Origin: Dipylidium caninum
Lineage: Eukaryota > Platyhelminthes > Cestoda > Cyclophyllidea > Dipylidiidae
Length of the DNA stretch: 64,000 bases
Direction: 5' to 3'
Assembly (NCBI GenBank): GCA_017562135.1
Contig: QEYB01001189.1
Location: 186,001-250,000, forward strand
The position numbers were made by a program, and so were the translations under genes. Shown here piece after piece: positions 39,572-63,302 of the stretch (position 1 is the first letter of the stretch; each line of letters opens with the position of its first letter). A model generated the notes under the pieces. It did no database searches. It saw only the letters and a list, made by a program, of their open reading frames with translations, and was not told where the DNA came from.

Positions 39572-42500
39572 ATGTCGCATGTAAGTCCTCCGCTCTCTTC
39601 TTCTTACATCTATATCGTTTCTCGCCCTTGACGGCCTATATCGTCGATTGAGCGATATAAAATCTAGGTCAATCACATGCGCTGTTCTACTACATCGGCT
39701 TGTTTAAATCACTCGTTAGATGATTAATTTTTACCTATCACGCGTTCCTTCCATGAATTCGCTTTTTCCACTTATCGCAAGGTGCCTTTACCGTTGTAGT
39801 GCTTTGGGAACGATTTGGTGGTGATGTTCTGCGGATTTTTCCATGTATATTTGTTCCCCTTCTCATTGTAGCACAAATTTCCTGCTTTCTGTCCATATCT
39901 GGTGTTAATTTTTAAATGGGCTTACTAGTCTGCATATGTTTATCTTTGCTCTTCAGTTTAGTAGTTTTCGTTTACAGAGTTATCGGCCTTTACTGTCTAT
40001 TGATGGCTTTTTCTGGAACTTTCGTCTTAGCTTATGACAGCTTCTTAATCGTCTCGTGGATAGTATAAGACTGCGTTCAACTAGTAAATATTGATATCTG
40101 ATAATGCATTGTCCTATTGTATTTTACCTATTTTAGACCCTTGTTGACATCCCGGGATTATTTTTTTTGTCCATCGGAATCATAATTTATCTCTTATTTT
40201 CATCACCTCCATATTACGATGAACATGTCATCGATGGCTACAGTCTCACAGCATTCGGATCAAAAACTGCGTATAGAAATAACGGCCTCAGGTCGCTTTT
40301 GCCATCCCTACATAATCGTAGTCGATTAGTCCATGTAAATGTTCTCGTCCGTCACGGAACACGTTCTCCCGACATGAAGTTTTCGCAAAAAATGGAAAAA
40401 ATGCGAAAACAACTCCAGCAATTGTGCGCGTACTTTGCGTTTTTGTTTATTCCGAATACACCTTTCTAGACTCCCAAGGGTGGATTTCTCCGTAAAATCT
40501 TGTGGGAAGGGAAACAAGGTTCTTTTGTCCCCTGGGGTTAAAGAAATGGAAGATTTTGGCCGTCGTCTGCGTGATTTTGTTCCTCAGGAATTCCGAAATG
40601 CATCTAATATGCTTGTCATCTCAAGTGATACCGAACGGACTATCGACAGTGCTAAGGCGTTTCTTTCAACAGTACGTACATATCCTCTGGTTGGTCTTGT
40701 AATAACAATGTATAAGGTTAAGATTTTATCTATTCTGAATTCATATTGATTTTGGGCATAAATAGTCTGTCTGAGTACTCATTTTAGTAGTTTTTTTTCT
40801 TCCCAGTATACTGATGAAAACGTGACCATTGAGGAAGATTTTGAAAGAATTCGTTTCTTTGCTGATTGCAACAATTATATTGCTACAATTCGGTCCAATA
40901 ATATGTCGAAAGTGGAATTTTATAAGTTTCGAGACGGTGAGGAGATGCAGCGCGTACTAAAGGAAGTGGTTAGTGACCACGGTTTGGAAGATCTTCAACT
41001 GACAACCAGTAAGTTCCCCATTTGTGCTGGTAGATTTACTGGCATTTCTTTGCAGCTGATATTGCGAATATATATAAAACTGCTGCTTACGAGGTCTCTG
41101 CAATGGAAGAAGGCTCCCCATTGCCTGGATGGATTCGCCTTTTTAGACCAGAGCATCTCTATGTGCTGGAGTATCTTCATGATCTAAAAGTAGGTCCTCT
41201 TATAAAACTATATTTTATTTCTTATAAGTGGTCTCTTGGAAAATTGTCTATCAAGTGTTTATTAAAAACTAACTTCCCGCTATATGGCGGAAAGTTTCCT
41301 CAGTCACTTTGCATCCTTTTTCCATGAGTATTCATGACTTTCGGTATATTGTAGACGTTTAAATCACTGGTATTTAGAAAGGGGTTTTGTATTCTGTTTA
41401 TTTCAGCAAGCAACCATCTTATTCTTGTTCTTGCCGCTTGTGAAATGTTGGGCGCGCTCAGTTGCGCCAGTTGACAATTTTTATGACTGGATGTGAGATA
41501 ACACCTATTATCTTTTCCCTTCTTCTTGGTCCTCAGCAGTATTGGACAAAGGGTAATGCGTTCGCTTTAAGCTACGAGCAAGTCTGCCCTCTTTGGGGCG
41601 CCATTATGGAAGATATGTTGAAGGCGGCTTCTCAAGATCGAGACAAGGTCATTGCAGAACGGTAAGCCAGATTTTTGGTACTGATTAATGTTCCTTAATG
41701 TGACAATTGAGGTAACTTCATTCATGTTCTTTTTTTCGCCTACTTAGGCATTCATGTCTACTGTAATTAACTGACTCATTCGATTGACTTAAATTTGGCC
41801 CAAAGTTTTTTGGACAATTTTGTGTCAGATTGCTATGTCCGATTTAGTGGCCTAGACGCACAAAATATCCCTTTAGGTTCGCGTGAATAATCCTTCCAGC
41901 ATGACTAATCTAATCCAGCGTTACAAGCGTGAGTCCATCGAATGGGTTTCCACGTGGCCTAACACAATATTCCCAAGTTAATTTATAAGAATTTGACATG
42001 CTATTGCTACCCTCCAAATTGGTCATCTCGAGTGTCCTAATAGCATTGCTTTTAGAGATGAAATCAAGGGCTATACTTATTCCAAAGTAGAAAGTATAAA
42101 TCACTAAATTCTTTTATTATGAGAAGCGTAGATCGTTCTGTTGTACGTGAAATTAATGGGTTTAAAAGTCGTGTGAAAGCACTTATTCTGAATTAAGGTG
42201 ACATGCACACCTCCCCATTCTGTGCCGACTCGAGGACTTTTCGCTTAATTCCAAAGACATCATTAGACTTTTTAAATGTGTCAAAATACCACATAAATAG
42301 GCACAACAATTTTAAGTGGTCCACTTTATGTCCTGTGTGTGATTGCAACCACACATTCTACTTTTATTTTGCAGTCCAATAGTCATGAAATTTAAAACAG
42401 GAGTTACCTGAAATTGATAATGTTTAGAGGTGTCCTAATAATCTTACGAGGTGACTGCAATTACTCGTGCTAACGTTTTTTAATGTCATTGCAATGAATT

Positions 42501-43933
42501 AGATATAAGTTTAACAAAAAAATGCGGTCTAACAAAAAAATGCGGTCCCAGTTACTTTTAGCATTACTCGTAATACTAGAATGGGGCTTGTGTACGCGAC
42601 ATGATATGAAGTCCGAGTAAATTTCGCCGACCGTCGTTGTATTTTACAGGGACGGATACAATTTGAGCCACGAGGACTCTTCTTCTCACCGTAGCGTTTT
42701 TTGGTTTGGTCATGCGGAGACTTTGTTGCCTCTGGTGGCCAAGTTGGACCTCTTCAACGAGTCTGTCCCTTCGGAGTTCGGCGGTGGCAAACATCTCAGT
42801 GCCACAGATTTCCCATCTCGTCTACGGCGACTTAAGTTGGAGGACTTGCCTGTTACGAATCTCTTCCGCTCTTCACACATTATTCCTTTTGCTGGGAATA
42901 TTGCCTTCTATCTTTTTTATTGCCCGCATAACAATGGTGAGTTATAAGAGTACTCGTCCTTTAGGATGATTATGCGATATTTTCTGGAGGTTAATCATAT
43001 GCTTTTTGACTCTATGGTCGTGTTTGATATAGCTTTTCGACTAAAATCACCTATTTCTGATTGGTTTTTTTCCAAATTATGTATCCAGAAGCCAGGTTAA
43101 TCTCCTCCAATTTACTTGATTGTTGTTTTTATTTAACAAATGTATTTTCATGTGGGAGGCTGTTTGTTTGATCGAAACCGGCCTACCAACAATTTTTCGC
43201 AGTCAGGAGCTCGAAAGATACAGTCAAAATTGTCAAAAGGTACAATTAAGCCTAAAATTCGGGAATGCTCGAGTAGGTCCGCTGGTTTGTTATCATGCAA
43301 ATTTTACTATTTCTTAATTTCTCACTCCTCTTATCTTTCTGGAAAGCCATAACATGGGAGAAATTTTATGTTCACTACAACTGTGTAGTGATGGGCGTGA
43401 TTAAGAGATGGAAGTATAAATTTTCCCCAAAATCTCAGCGATTTTTATTATTTTGCCCTAAGTGCAGTCTTCCGTTTCATTAAGGTAGTTGCAGTATTGG
43501 TTGTACTGTTTAGGTTTCGGAAAAGCTTTTTTGCTCCTTTTTGAGCTCACTCTTGACCTCACTTCCGTAGTCGTACACGGAGTGTTGAGTCACAAACAAA
43601 ACTCCCATCAGCACTGTCTTCATATTATTAACTTATTCGCGGTCGACACCAACTTTTTGCTGAAATCCCCTCATGCTCCCTTTTTCTTGGGCTTTTGTAT
43701 TGTACATTCATGAATTTTGTGGTTTTCTATCCTCAGAGGAGCCGTCGCTGAACGACTACTGCCTGGAGGTTCGACTAAATGAGCAAGTGGTGGAGATCAT
43801 TCCTCAGGCGCAGGGCCTTTCACGACCCCTGAGACTTCCTCAAGTGTTGGCTTACTTCGAGAACTGTCTGCCCTCGGTGTACAACAAATCGGTGCTGTGT
43901 GGTCAACCGCTTAGTTCCCCGCCCTCAGTGTGA
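39572..43933 (+). CDS. MINPP1: Multiple inositol polyphosphate phosphatase 1 (histidine phosphatase)
   Basis: Histidine acid phosphatase that removes phosphates from InsP5, InsP6 and, in animals, 2,3-bisphosphoglycerate. Exons: 39572-39580 (tentative, three codons), 40137-40423, 40470-40671, 40807-41008, 41056-41189, 41537-41661, 42650-42936, 43737-43933; phases agree, giving about 480 aa (human about 487). The active-site motif VRHGTRSPD is near residue 75, and the proton-donor HAE lies in FGHAETLLPLVAKL near residue 341. Other family signatures are LEYLHDLKQYWTKG and SSHIIPFAGNIAFYLFYC. A hydrophobic segment (LFFLSIGIIIYLLF) near the N-terminus is a signal peptide or signal anchor. The C-terminus ends SSPPSV and lacks the ER-retention SDEL of the human enzyme, so secretion or tegumental display is possible. 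The second exon could instead end at 40429. The first exon is supported only by a clean ATG, donor and phase. Confidence 0.9.
42512..42547 (+). repeat. Tandem duplication, period 18
   Basis: TAACAAAAAAATGCGGTC occurs twice back to back in the MINPP1 intron ahead of the HAE exon. Confidence 0.95.
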
Positions 43934-44162
43934 CATCAACCAACCGTATTTTTTCTCGGCTACTTACTGTGAAGTGTTTGTTGGATTCGTCAAGAGTTTT
44001 GTAAATGGCGAAACAGGCAGGTGAAAGTGAACAGATGCTGTTTTACTTGTTGTCTCTCAGAGGTGGTTGGAGCGCTGTGCGGTGAGGCGTGTATGAGCGT
44101 AGTTACTTGGGTAACCAATTATAGGATAACATGTTTTAACAAAAAAGTGATTGAAGATTTAG

Positions 44163-44168
44163 AATAAA
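44163..44168 (+). terminator. Probable MINPP1 polyadenylation signal
   Basis: AATAAA 230 bp after the MINPP1 stop codon, on the coding strand. It is the first canonical hexamer I see downstream of the stop. Confidence 0.6.
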
Positions 44169-45157
44169 ATGTAATGCTCGAGCCATTGACGACAGAGATC
44201 GCGTAGAAAGCACTGGCTAGCTTCACATGGAATTTGTAGGCTTTTTAAATCTGCATAATTAGCAGTGAAGACTATCACTGATGTAATAACTTCAGTTTGG
44301 TTAGCCTCTGGCATTGGCTCTTGATGATTTTGAGTTATGTCCACTTGCTGAATGTTGGACTGTTACCAGAGCAAATTCATTGAACGATGGGAATCAGATT
44401 CGTAGTATTTTGATTGTGAAAAGTAATTTGAACACGATTTTTTTCCCGACTCGCGAGGAATAAAAGTTGCCGGCTTGGCTGGAGCAATAGACTCGTGACT
44501 TACCTCCTCTTGTCGTCCTTAGATTTGCTAAGGATAAATCCAGATTCGCATCAGAGTTCGCTGATACGGTAAAACGTCCAACGCTTCACGCGTCCTTGAA
44601 CTGAGCTTCTACCACTACGAGGCTGAACCAGATGAATTCTGTCGCCTCCCATCTTTTGTGAGCCTGAACTTTTCCTCGGGAAGTTGCAATATATAGAAAG
44701 CCACAGAAAATGACACCTTCCACCTCTAGTCTTCACGATTTTACGAAACGCTTCAATAAAGGAAAATCGCTAATTAATTCTAGGCTAAAAAATTAACAAT
44801 TCAGGGTGACTGTACCAACATCCACCTTGTAGGTTGCAACACACCAACATTTGGAGTCATTCTCACGTGTTAAAAATCAAGGTACCTCCTTTCAGAGCTT
44901 CACAAAAACAAAAACTACTGCGTCTTGAAGAAATGGCAACGAGCTAGTAAACAATCACAGACACAATTCCCACAACTACTGGGCATAAAAATAAAATCTA
45001 CGTATAAAATTGCTCTTCTTTTCGTAAATCGAGAAATAAATGTGAATTGATAGAGATTTCACCCTCTGAAGAGAAAAAACGCCATACCACAGGACGGGAA
45101 TTTGGCGGTATGGTGATAGGTTCGTATGCTGGAGGGGGTGGGGTGGGGAGGCTGCCT

Positions 45158-55835
<10,678 letters not shown>

Positions 55836-58800
55836 GATTCAACGCACATATGGAAGAACATCAATAAGTTAGGGATCAAATTTTCTTGTGTGAGTAACAA
55901 GGAATAGTAACAGTAGGGTAAAAGTTGTGGGGCGGATCTAAAGAAACAATACACAGTGTTCGTAATATGAATAAAAGAGTGTTTTGAAAAGTTTAAAAAA
56001 TATATAATATATCTCAATTAATTCATCATCCAGATTAATGTATCTGTCAGTCATCAAACGATCTGGTTAGAACCTGGGGTATCGAGCGCGGCAGAATTAT
56101 TTTGCCACTTTCCCAAATGAGATACTTCGGACAGGCTAGGATCAGTTATGTGATATGAGACCTATGTTCAATATAAGCGGAAATCAGCAGCACGTAATAT
56201 GAGGTGTAGTGATATTTTATTCAACTTACTTTATATTGCAATGTATTATGAAAACATCATTTACGGCGCAAAAGGCTAGGGCAACCGAGTTATAAAGTGC
56301 GCTTCTACACGCCCTTCACACAGCCTATTGAAAAGTAATATTAATGAATGTGAAAATTAGGGCCGCATGCTTTTTGAAATTTAATCGGTGATATGTTCTT
56401 ACAAAACACTGCAAAATTGTATGGTAAGGATAGCGGTATAAGTGCATCGGTTCATTACATGGGTTATTTTAAGTCCCTTTCGATTCGCGTGAGAGACTTC
56501 ATTCGTCATTGATGTTCCATCGCTAACTAAAGTTACTGCTTGAAAATTCTATTTATCTCTTCCACACTATGTGATTACGTTGTATAATATTTGTCAGAGC
56601 CTCGAAAATATCCACAAGGATATATATTTTCCATAGTTTCCATAGCGTTGGACAGCGTAGTAATTTATTAATAGAAGCGTGAACTGGACTGAAGGCTATG
56701 TCAGTGAAGTGGTTGTCTTAAATCACAATTGTAATTACGAGTCCTCTATGACAGGATTCGAGGTAACAGTATTCTTTAAGGTGCAGCAAAAAATACTTAG
56801 TTGTTAAGACAACTTGGTGCCTCCTGAGTGAGACTAAAAAAATAACTTTGTTTACAATTGTCTGTTGGCGGAAATCCCGGCGGCTAGGGCATATTATACT
56901 TTGTAAGTAGCAGTTTCCGTCCTCATTTTATAAAAGGCTGTAAATAAATTTTGTAACTATTCGCCGAACTGCGAAGAATCAGATTTAAGTTATGCTTTGG
57001 GGGTCAGGGTATTCAGAAGCTCATTACCGAAAAGAGTATCATATATTTTTTCTCAGCGTAAAACCTTCTAAAATAAACTACAATGCTCTCTAAACCATGC
57101 CTTATAACGTTAGGCATCACAGGTTCGCTTTTGTTAAACCCATGGAAAGCTTGGGTTGATCGAATTTTTCGACGAAAACAAACACTCGATTATGCCAACG
57201 TAAAACGACGAAAGGGAATGCGTGGAATAAGAAGAGGTCTACTGAGAAGATGAAGGTTGTGCATAAATGAATTTTCAGTTGACTTTGTAATTTGGGCGAA
57301 TGGTGAAGAGGACGTGAGTTCATGATGAAAAAGACCACGAAACAACGTAAAAGCAAAGCAGTTGGACATTTGAAAGAGTACGTGCAAGAATATGAGAGGA
57401 ATTATAATTTCGTATTTATTGCTAAGAATATATCGCAACGCTGCCATTTTAGCATAATGGGGGATTTAGGTACTTTCAATTTAAAACACAGTCATATGAA
57501 ACTAAATCACAGCGGGGAATGAACATTTACTAAAATGATGTCAATATATCCTGAGATTTCATAATCAAATGTTTGCGTCCAACCCTGAAGATTGCCCATC
57601 CTGAAATTAGTAATAATCCAGACGGAGAAAAACATTCTAGTCTCGATATGATTTACTGTGGGAGAAAAATAAGTTTTCGGCTATCGATCAAAATGCATGT
57701 GGATTTAAAAAGGCGGAATCGCACCGACCGAAAACAATGCCCTTTCATCCATCAAATCTCGTAAACGGTTTACTGAGAAACCTGTTTATCTCATCTCATA
57801 AAGGCTCCATTTTCCAACAATGAGGGGTTTTTCAGTGTGTCCTTGCAGCATAATGAAACACGTTTTTGAAAATAATACAGATATATCGAAATGTCGGTAT
57901 GTAGAGAAAAGTAATGACAGAAGGTGTTGGTGAAAAAAGTAAGCGAAAATGTCCATGAAAGATTTGGTTAGTTAAAGAGCTTTGACAACAAATAAGGGGA
58001 AAGTACCACCGTCCGCCATTACTCTCTCCTCGCTTGTCATATCCATGACAAAAGTTCAAAATGAGGCCACAGTCATTTTGCATACTCTTCGTCACTCTAC
58101 AACTAGCTCTCTCGAGAGTTCCAACGGCAAAAATGCTGAGTGAAGTTACTTCCATTAGAGTGGAATTATCCATATTGTAGATAACAAATTTTGTCCTTAA
58201 TGGACTGCATCAACACACATTATCGCAACCAGGATGCCTCGTATTTCAGCGTCAAAATTTTGGTCTCCAGCAAAATTTAGCCACGTCAACACCTCCACCC
58301 AGAGTGTGAAAATTTTTGCCACACCTTTCAAGAACGCACGCTGCATAGGCGTCACTATCGGAGGGACTGGAGTTGTAGTACACTGCTTTGACCATTAAGC
58401 GGATTCCCCGTTCGCCTTGAGCATGATTCTCCAGTCCTATTTTGAGAGGCTAGACGACCACGAGTATGTGGTGTCGTAGTACTTCTCGCTGGACACGTCC
58501 ACTCTGTGCATAATCGCAAGTGGGGAAAAGGGTCTCGGATAAGGCCACAATTGATCCGTTTGTCTTCTGAACCATTCGTACGAGCCTTCATATACAAAAA
58601 TAAGAGCTACGTCTTTAAGCGGTGGGGAATGATATAAAATGTGACAATTTTGGCCGTGCAAGATCATTTTGGAGATGATAGCCCGGAATTTTTAAGGATC
58701 TGGAGTTGACAAAATATGGATATGGAAATAATAAATTAACAGAAATATTCCCCCTGATTATACAATCCTGTTGAAGCTCAAGAAGAAGTTGTAAGTCGAA

Positions 58801-60572
58801 GTCCTTTCTTCTGTCTCTATGAAGCTGACATTGATCAATTTCCACATCTAAAGTTCTCTCAAGTACAGTTGGTCAATTGCCGGGTCTGCGAACCTCATTT
58901 ATTCCAACTGGAGTGGACACGGCATCTCACAGACCCCAAACTATTGACCGAGGCATAAAGACACTCCTAAGCACCACCAGTCTTCTTCCAACTAAACTTT
59001 CACTTTACTCGTGCTTTCTGGTTCCCCTCAACGTTCCCATGTTTGTTGTGGCTTTTTTCAGCAACCCCATGGACTGATAGAGCGCTCTCTAGCACAAACC
59101 CATTCCAAATCTGGCAAGGAGCGACAACCTATTTATATTCATTTGAAACGCTTCCTAAAAGCTTTCCTTCAAATGTATGTCGCAGATATGCTGATTAGCA
59201 AGTCACGTACGATGTAAAATAAATGAGCTAGAGAGAGGGCATTTACCCAGCAATTCCTACACATTCGCGTAACTCGAAGGTACAAAGTGTCTCAGAATTT
59301 CAGCAATTATACAGAAGAAAACGGAGCAGGTGCCATTGACCTGCGACCCTATTTTATCGGAGGAGTTGACGCACCCGTTGAGTTCGTTAGCTCCAAACAT
59401 CAGAGCTCTCCACTCTAATTTCGGTGAATAAGAGCTGATGCTGGGTCACGAACGGTTGAAGTCGCCTCGGTTACACAACAAATTAATTCCCTTCCATACA
59501 CTGTCCCACCAGAATCGTTATGGTCAAAAACGTTTCAAGACCGGATCCGCGCTGTGTCCCATGGTCAGTAGCTCTTATTCATCAACCAATTTGTCGTAAC
59601 TACGCAATCATGTGCGAGATTATCAAACAGTCAAATGCACATTGTGGTGTATAAGATGCATCGACCGGATTCCACCCTCCTTAGTAAAGTTATCATCTCT
59701 GTAAGTTCATATTTTTCCCCCTTCTCGCTGATGCTGAGATTATGAAAGTGTATCTACCACTTATGTGGACGTCTGAGCAAGAGAAAGGCTGAACTCCTGT
59801 AAATCGTACATCTTTTGTTATCAAATAGAGGTTAGAGGAGATTAACAAGGTCACAGTCAGAGGGAGCATGTCAAACGGTTGTTTGGCTTTATGTGATCTG
59901 TATGTACCGGTTCATGCCAGGTCACAATTGCCGGTGTCCTCCCGGAAGAGGTTGCACTTAAAACCTAAATACCAGAGGGTTGCAAGTTGTCAGTTTGAAT
60001 CCCATCACTCTTGCTCCACCCTGCACGTCGTCAGTGGAGATGTATTTTTCTCTCCGTGTGGACAAAGGCACTTGACGGGGAGTTGGGCGGGGTGGGAATA
60101 TGTGGTATTCCGTCTAACTCATTGCCTGTCTCTCTTCAAAGGCCTGCACATGGGGCAGTCACGGTTAACAGAGTGCCCGATGTATCAGTGTTTTATGAAG
60201 CGAAGTGAACACACACTGAAGATTGTTTGTGGAATTTACGCTTAAGCTCTTTTGGTTTATTTTCTAATTGTGTAGAAGGATATGAGCAAGGTTGTACTAG
60301 CTTGATTGCCACAATTGAGATTCTATTTAATTTGTTTTCTTATTGAATGGAAGAGAACTGGAGGGAACCCTCCAGACGTAATCCACATGTTCTTTCTTTC
60401 ACTCCTCCTATGCTTTGTATCTTCATCAGCTGTAATGAGGTCCGCCTGTGCAGCGGAGGTGCCAAGCGGTCTGTCGTGCCAATTTCGAAAGTATAGGAGG
60501 AAGAGGAGGAGGAGAATGTCAGAGTAGTAGCCTCAGAATTACAGAACCATTGCGCTACTCGGAGAACGTTCG

Positions 60573-60704
60573 AGATGCCCACCAAAGCTCGTGGATCCGC
60601 CTTTAAGGTCGGCTCGTCTGTTTTCAGCTCCCTTTCCGATACGCGCAAATACCTCCACAACGACGAGTTCAGCCTCAGTTGGGTCTCCTTGAAGGAGTTT
60701 GTGC
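60573..60704 (+). CDS. Short unrecognised frame, doubtful
   Basis: ATG to TGA, 43 codons. The peptide (MPTKARGSAFKVGSSVFSSL, then DTRKYLHNDEFSLSW, ending LKEFVQ) has balanced, protein-like composition and is not low complexity. No family is recognised and no flanking exon was found. It could be the last exon of an unseen gene, a decayed fragment, or chance. Confidence 0.15.
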
Positions 60705-61592
60705 AATGACTACAGTCGCCGCGAAGAAACACGCCTCGTTGAGCGACTTGCCACCGTTGACGACGCCTCGTGTGCGGTGAGACAAAGAACGGGGACCGGT
60801 AGAAAAGGTAGTCACCAGGTGTTGTCAAGGTGATCTGATGCCGTCCACATTTTCTAAAAGGAAATGAAGAGATCGAAGTATAAATACTGACAATCTAATA
60901 AACCGATAGCGTACCAACCGAACTACATTGATGGTAGCCATTAATGGTGTAGCCTAGTTAGGCAAAAATAAGCTCTCGGACAATAGGGCACCGGTGAAGC
61001 GCATTACCGAAGGTATAACATCAAAGACGCGGCATTTATTCCAAATCTGGATAAATAGTCGAGGAGAACACTCTGTATCTGCGAACTTTTTCAGCCCTGC
61101 AGTTGTACAGATTGCGGGTGGCGAAAAGCAAACGAATCGTCTGTCACGAGTGAGTTGGATCAGTGCCAGGAATTAAGATTCGAAGAAAAAAGTCTACACA
61201 CGCCATCTATGTTTCGATTTCCTTACAGTTGTCGGCGTAATGTTTTTATCGCCTCAGCCCCTAGGCCCCACATAAGTTTACTTAAACAACCGAATAGCCA
61301 TGGGCTATGTTGACTTCACCCCTGTATTTGTAGCCGATTACAATTTTGGTTGACGAACACGAGATCGCAGTGATGAAGGCCTCACTCGTAAGCAGCTAAA
61401 TCGTCAGAACGAGGTTCATCAGCGTTGGCCATGACACTGAGAAGCGTCACGAGGACATTTCAGAAATACTCCGATGCTTTATAGGGTTCGTTTCTGACCT
61501 CGTACTCAATAATGTAGGAGTCGAGTGCCAAGATGGACTACTCGAATGTTCGTCTTACGCTAATGTCGCATCGCTACTAGTTAACTTGACAT

Positions 61593-61628
61593 TCGACGGG
61601 AAATAAATGATCGACGGGAAATAAATGA
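61593..61628 (+). repeat. Tandem duplication, period 18
   Basis: TCGACGGGAAATAAATGA is present twice in direct succession. Confidence 0.95.
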
Positions 61629-62572
61629 TCTGGACTTTACACTTAGTGAGATCACTTCGACAGGAGCCACTGGGAGAGGAAGTATTGACGCTTTTTTGTA
61701 CCCCTCAATTCCATAGAATGCTCACTTTCTACTTCATCCGTCCCTGGATCTACCACCTCCTGGGTTCAAAGCACGCGAGAGCGTTAACTGCGAGATTTTG
61801 ATTTGAACGCTCTCTCTACTGTATCCTTCATCCCTTTCACATCTACACGCACTATCAGTCCAACAAGCACACGAAAAGACACAATCCTTACGGTTGCAAG
61901 AAGAATGGGCCTGCGGAATTCAACTCCGTTTCATCGAGCTGCCTTTCAGGCTTGCCAATCGGTGATTAACTCACAGGACAGTCGCTACGGCTCGTCACCA
62001 CGAGACCTGACGGCACGCGGGTTGCCGTCAACGGAAACGTGAGACAGCGCCTTTTTCTTTTGCTGTCTAGTCCACCCTACGCGCTGCAAACCACACTCCA
62101 GTGATACAGGTCGGTAACGCAGGTCCGTGCCACAACTCGATGTCATGGTCGGAGGTCACTTGGACGTGTATGTACACCAGCCGAAGTTCAGGATAGGCAT
62201 GATGCCATTGCGACCATGTTTGTCATAACGTGGACCAATTTATCTACTTTTTGCGGTGAAGCCCACTTCCACATACCTTCACTACCTGTCACATCATTAA
62301 CAGATTCACTTCTTCCGGTTTCTCGTATCACCGCGGCGTTTAGTCTTGATAAAACGGCAAAGAGTCGGTTTAGAACGTGTATTTTGTCATGTGCATTCAT
62401 CCCCCGTGATTAACATGCGGTTGGCGGGGAAGGGTAGAAGTAGAGCAAGATGTCAATCCCGTTTGGGAGGAGTGGGTAGGGTGAAGTGGGATGAAGTGAG
62501 GTGAGTTGAGGTGGTGTGAGATGTGGGGTGTGGGAATGGAGGTGGGAGGAGAGAACGGGGCAAGAAACTTAC

Positions 62573-63302
62573 TCCGTCACAAACAACATACGACTGGGTG
62601 AGCGACCGCCCTCACTGATCGGAGTGCCCAGGCTGCGTAGAAACTTCCACGCATCACAATGTTTTTTAAGGCAGACTAGTTTAACGACTTTCATGAAAAC
62701 AGTACCTCACATCCTAAGGTAAGGCACAGGACTGGAGTATTAGGTTAAACGAAGACGAGATGATGTAGGATGTGAACAGTCCTCTTCCACTCTCCTTGCA
62801 GGCATTGAACAGATCGTTCATGAACTTTTCCTTCACAGTGACAGTGATCTCTGTGATGACCTTCTGCTCGTCTGTTTTGACATTAAAAACTATTTTACTT
62901 TGCTCGGGGCTGCATTCCAATCTGCAAAACAACTCCTTAATCCGTGAGTAACAGGTAGATGAACTAGGAGTAAAGAAATGGGGCGTAGGGAGACACGGTC
63001 AGCCAAATAGAGGAAAGAAAGAGAATCGTGCATAGGCTAACTTACTGGCCAAAATAGCGAGCAGCTTCAGCTAAGCCATTTTTGAGTAAATCAACTTGTT
63101 CACGGGTGCAGCACACTTTGTCGCCAAGGGAGTAGTTCGGGCAGTAATCCGCAACTTGTTCACTTGCCGGTAAAACGGAGGCATTCGCAGTTATACACAG
63201 TCGGTCAGAGTTGACACCGCAAACGCCTTGAATGAGGCAGTCGGCATGGCTTTGCACAATAGTCCCAATTACGGCAATCAGTAAAACGGCCAATTTGTTC
63301 AT
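62573..63302 (-). CDS. NPC1: NPC1 N-terminal sterol-binding domain protein, 5' part
   Basis: Resembles the lumenal N-terminal domain of Niemann-Pick C1, which binds cholesterol handed over by NPC2 in late endosomes. Three exons in transcript order: 63302-63046, 62963-62791, 62705-62573, with phases agreeing and a strong donor (GGA|GTAAGT) at the end, so more exons are expected. The ATG directly follows an in-frame TAA. Residues 1-20 form a signal peptide (MNKLAVLLIAVIGTIVQSHA). Family features: DCLIQGVCG, a later DKVCC, then CYSRIKELFCRLECSPEQ, the counterpart of NLFCELTCSPRQ in human NPC1, and DLFNACKES matching the human NACRD. The third exon (CLKKHCDAWKFLRSLGTP) aligns more loosely. No sterol-sensing or RND-permease exons were seen in the 6.7 kb downstream, so the gene is either split by larger introns, encodes an N-domain-only protein, or is fragmentary. 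Confidence 0.75.

Larger units (their letters stand above)
55836..62572. other. Stretch between RAF and the NPC1-like exons
   Basis: The left edge should hold the RAF promoter and 5' untranslated region. Later NPC1 exons would be expected on the minus strand here if that gene is full length, but I could not recognise any. Several minus-strand frames near 57.8-58.8 kb are open but match no family I know. A 43-codon ATG frame lies at 60573-60704. Confidence 0.5.

Noticed and set aside
57832..58845. Several minus-strand frames of 76-113 codons
   Set aside because: No NPC1 or other family signature could be identified, and splice phases did not assemble into a convincing protein.
60340..60828. 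162-codon minus-strand frame with a Ser run
   Set aside because: The Ser run comes from a GGA-rich stretch on the plus strand and no domain is recognisable.
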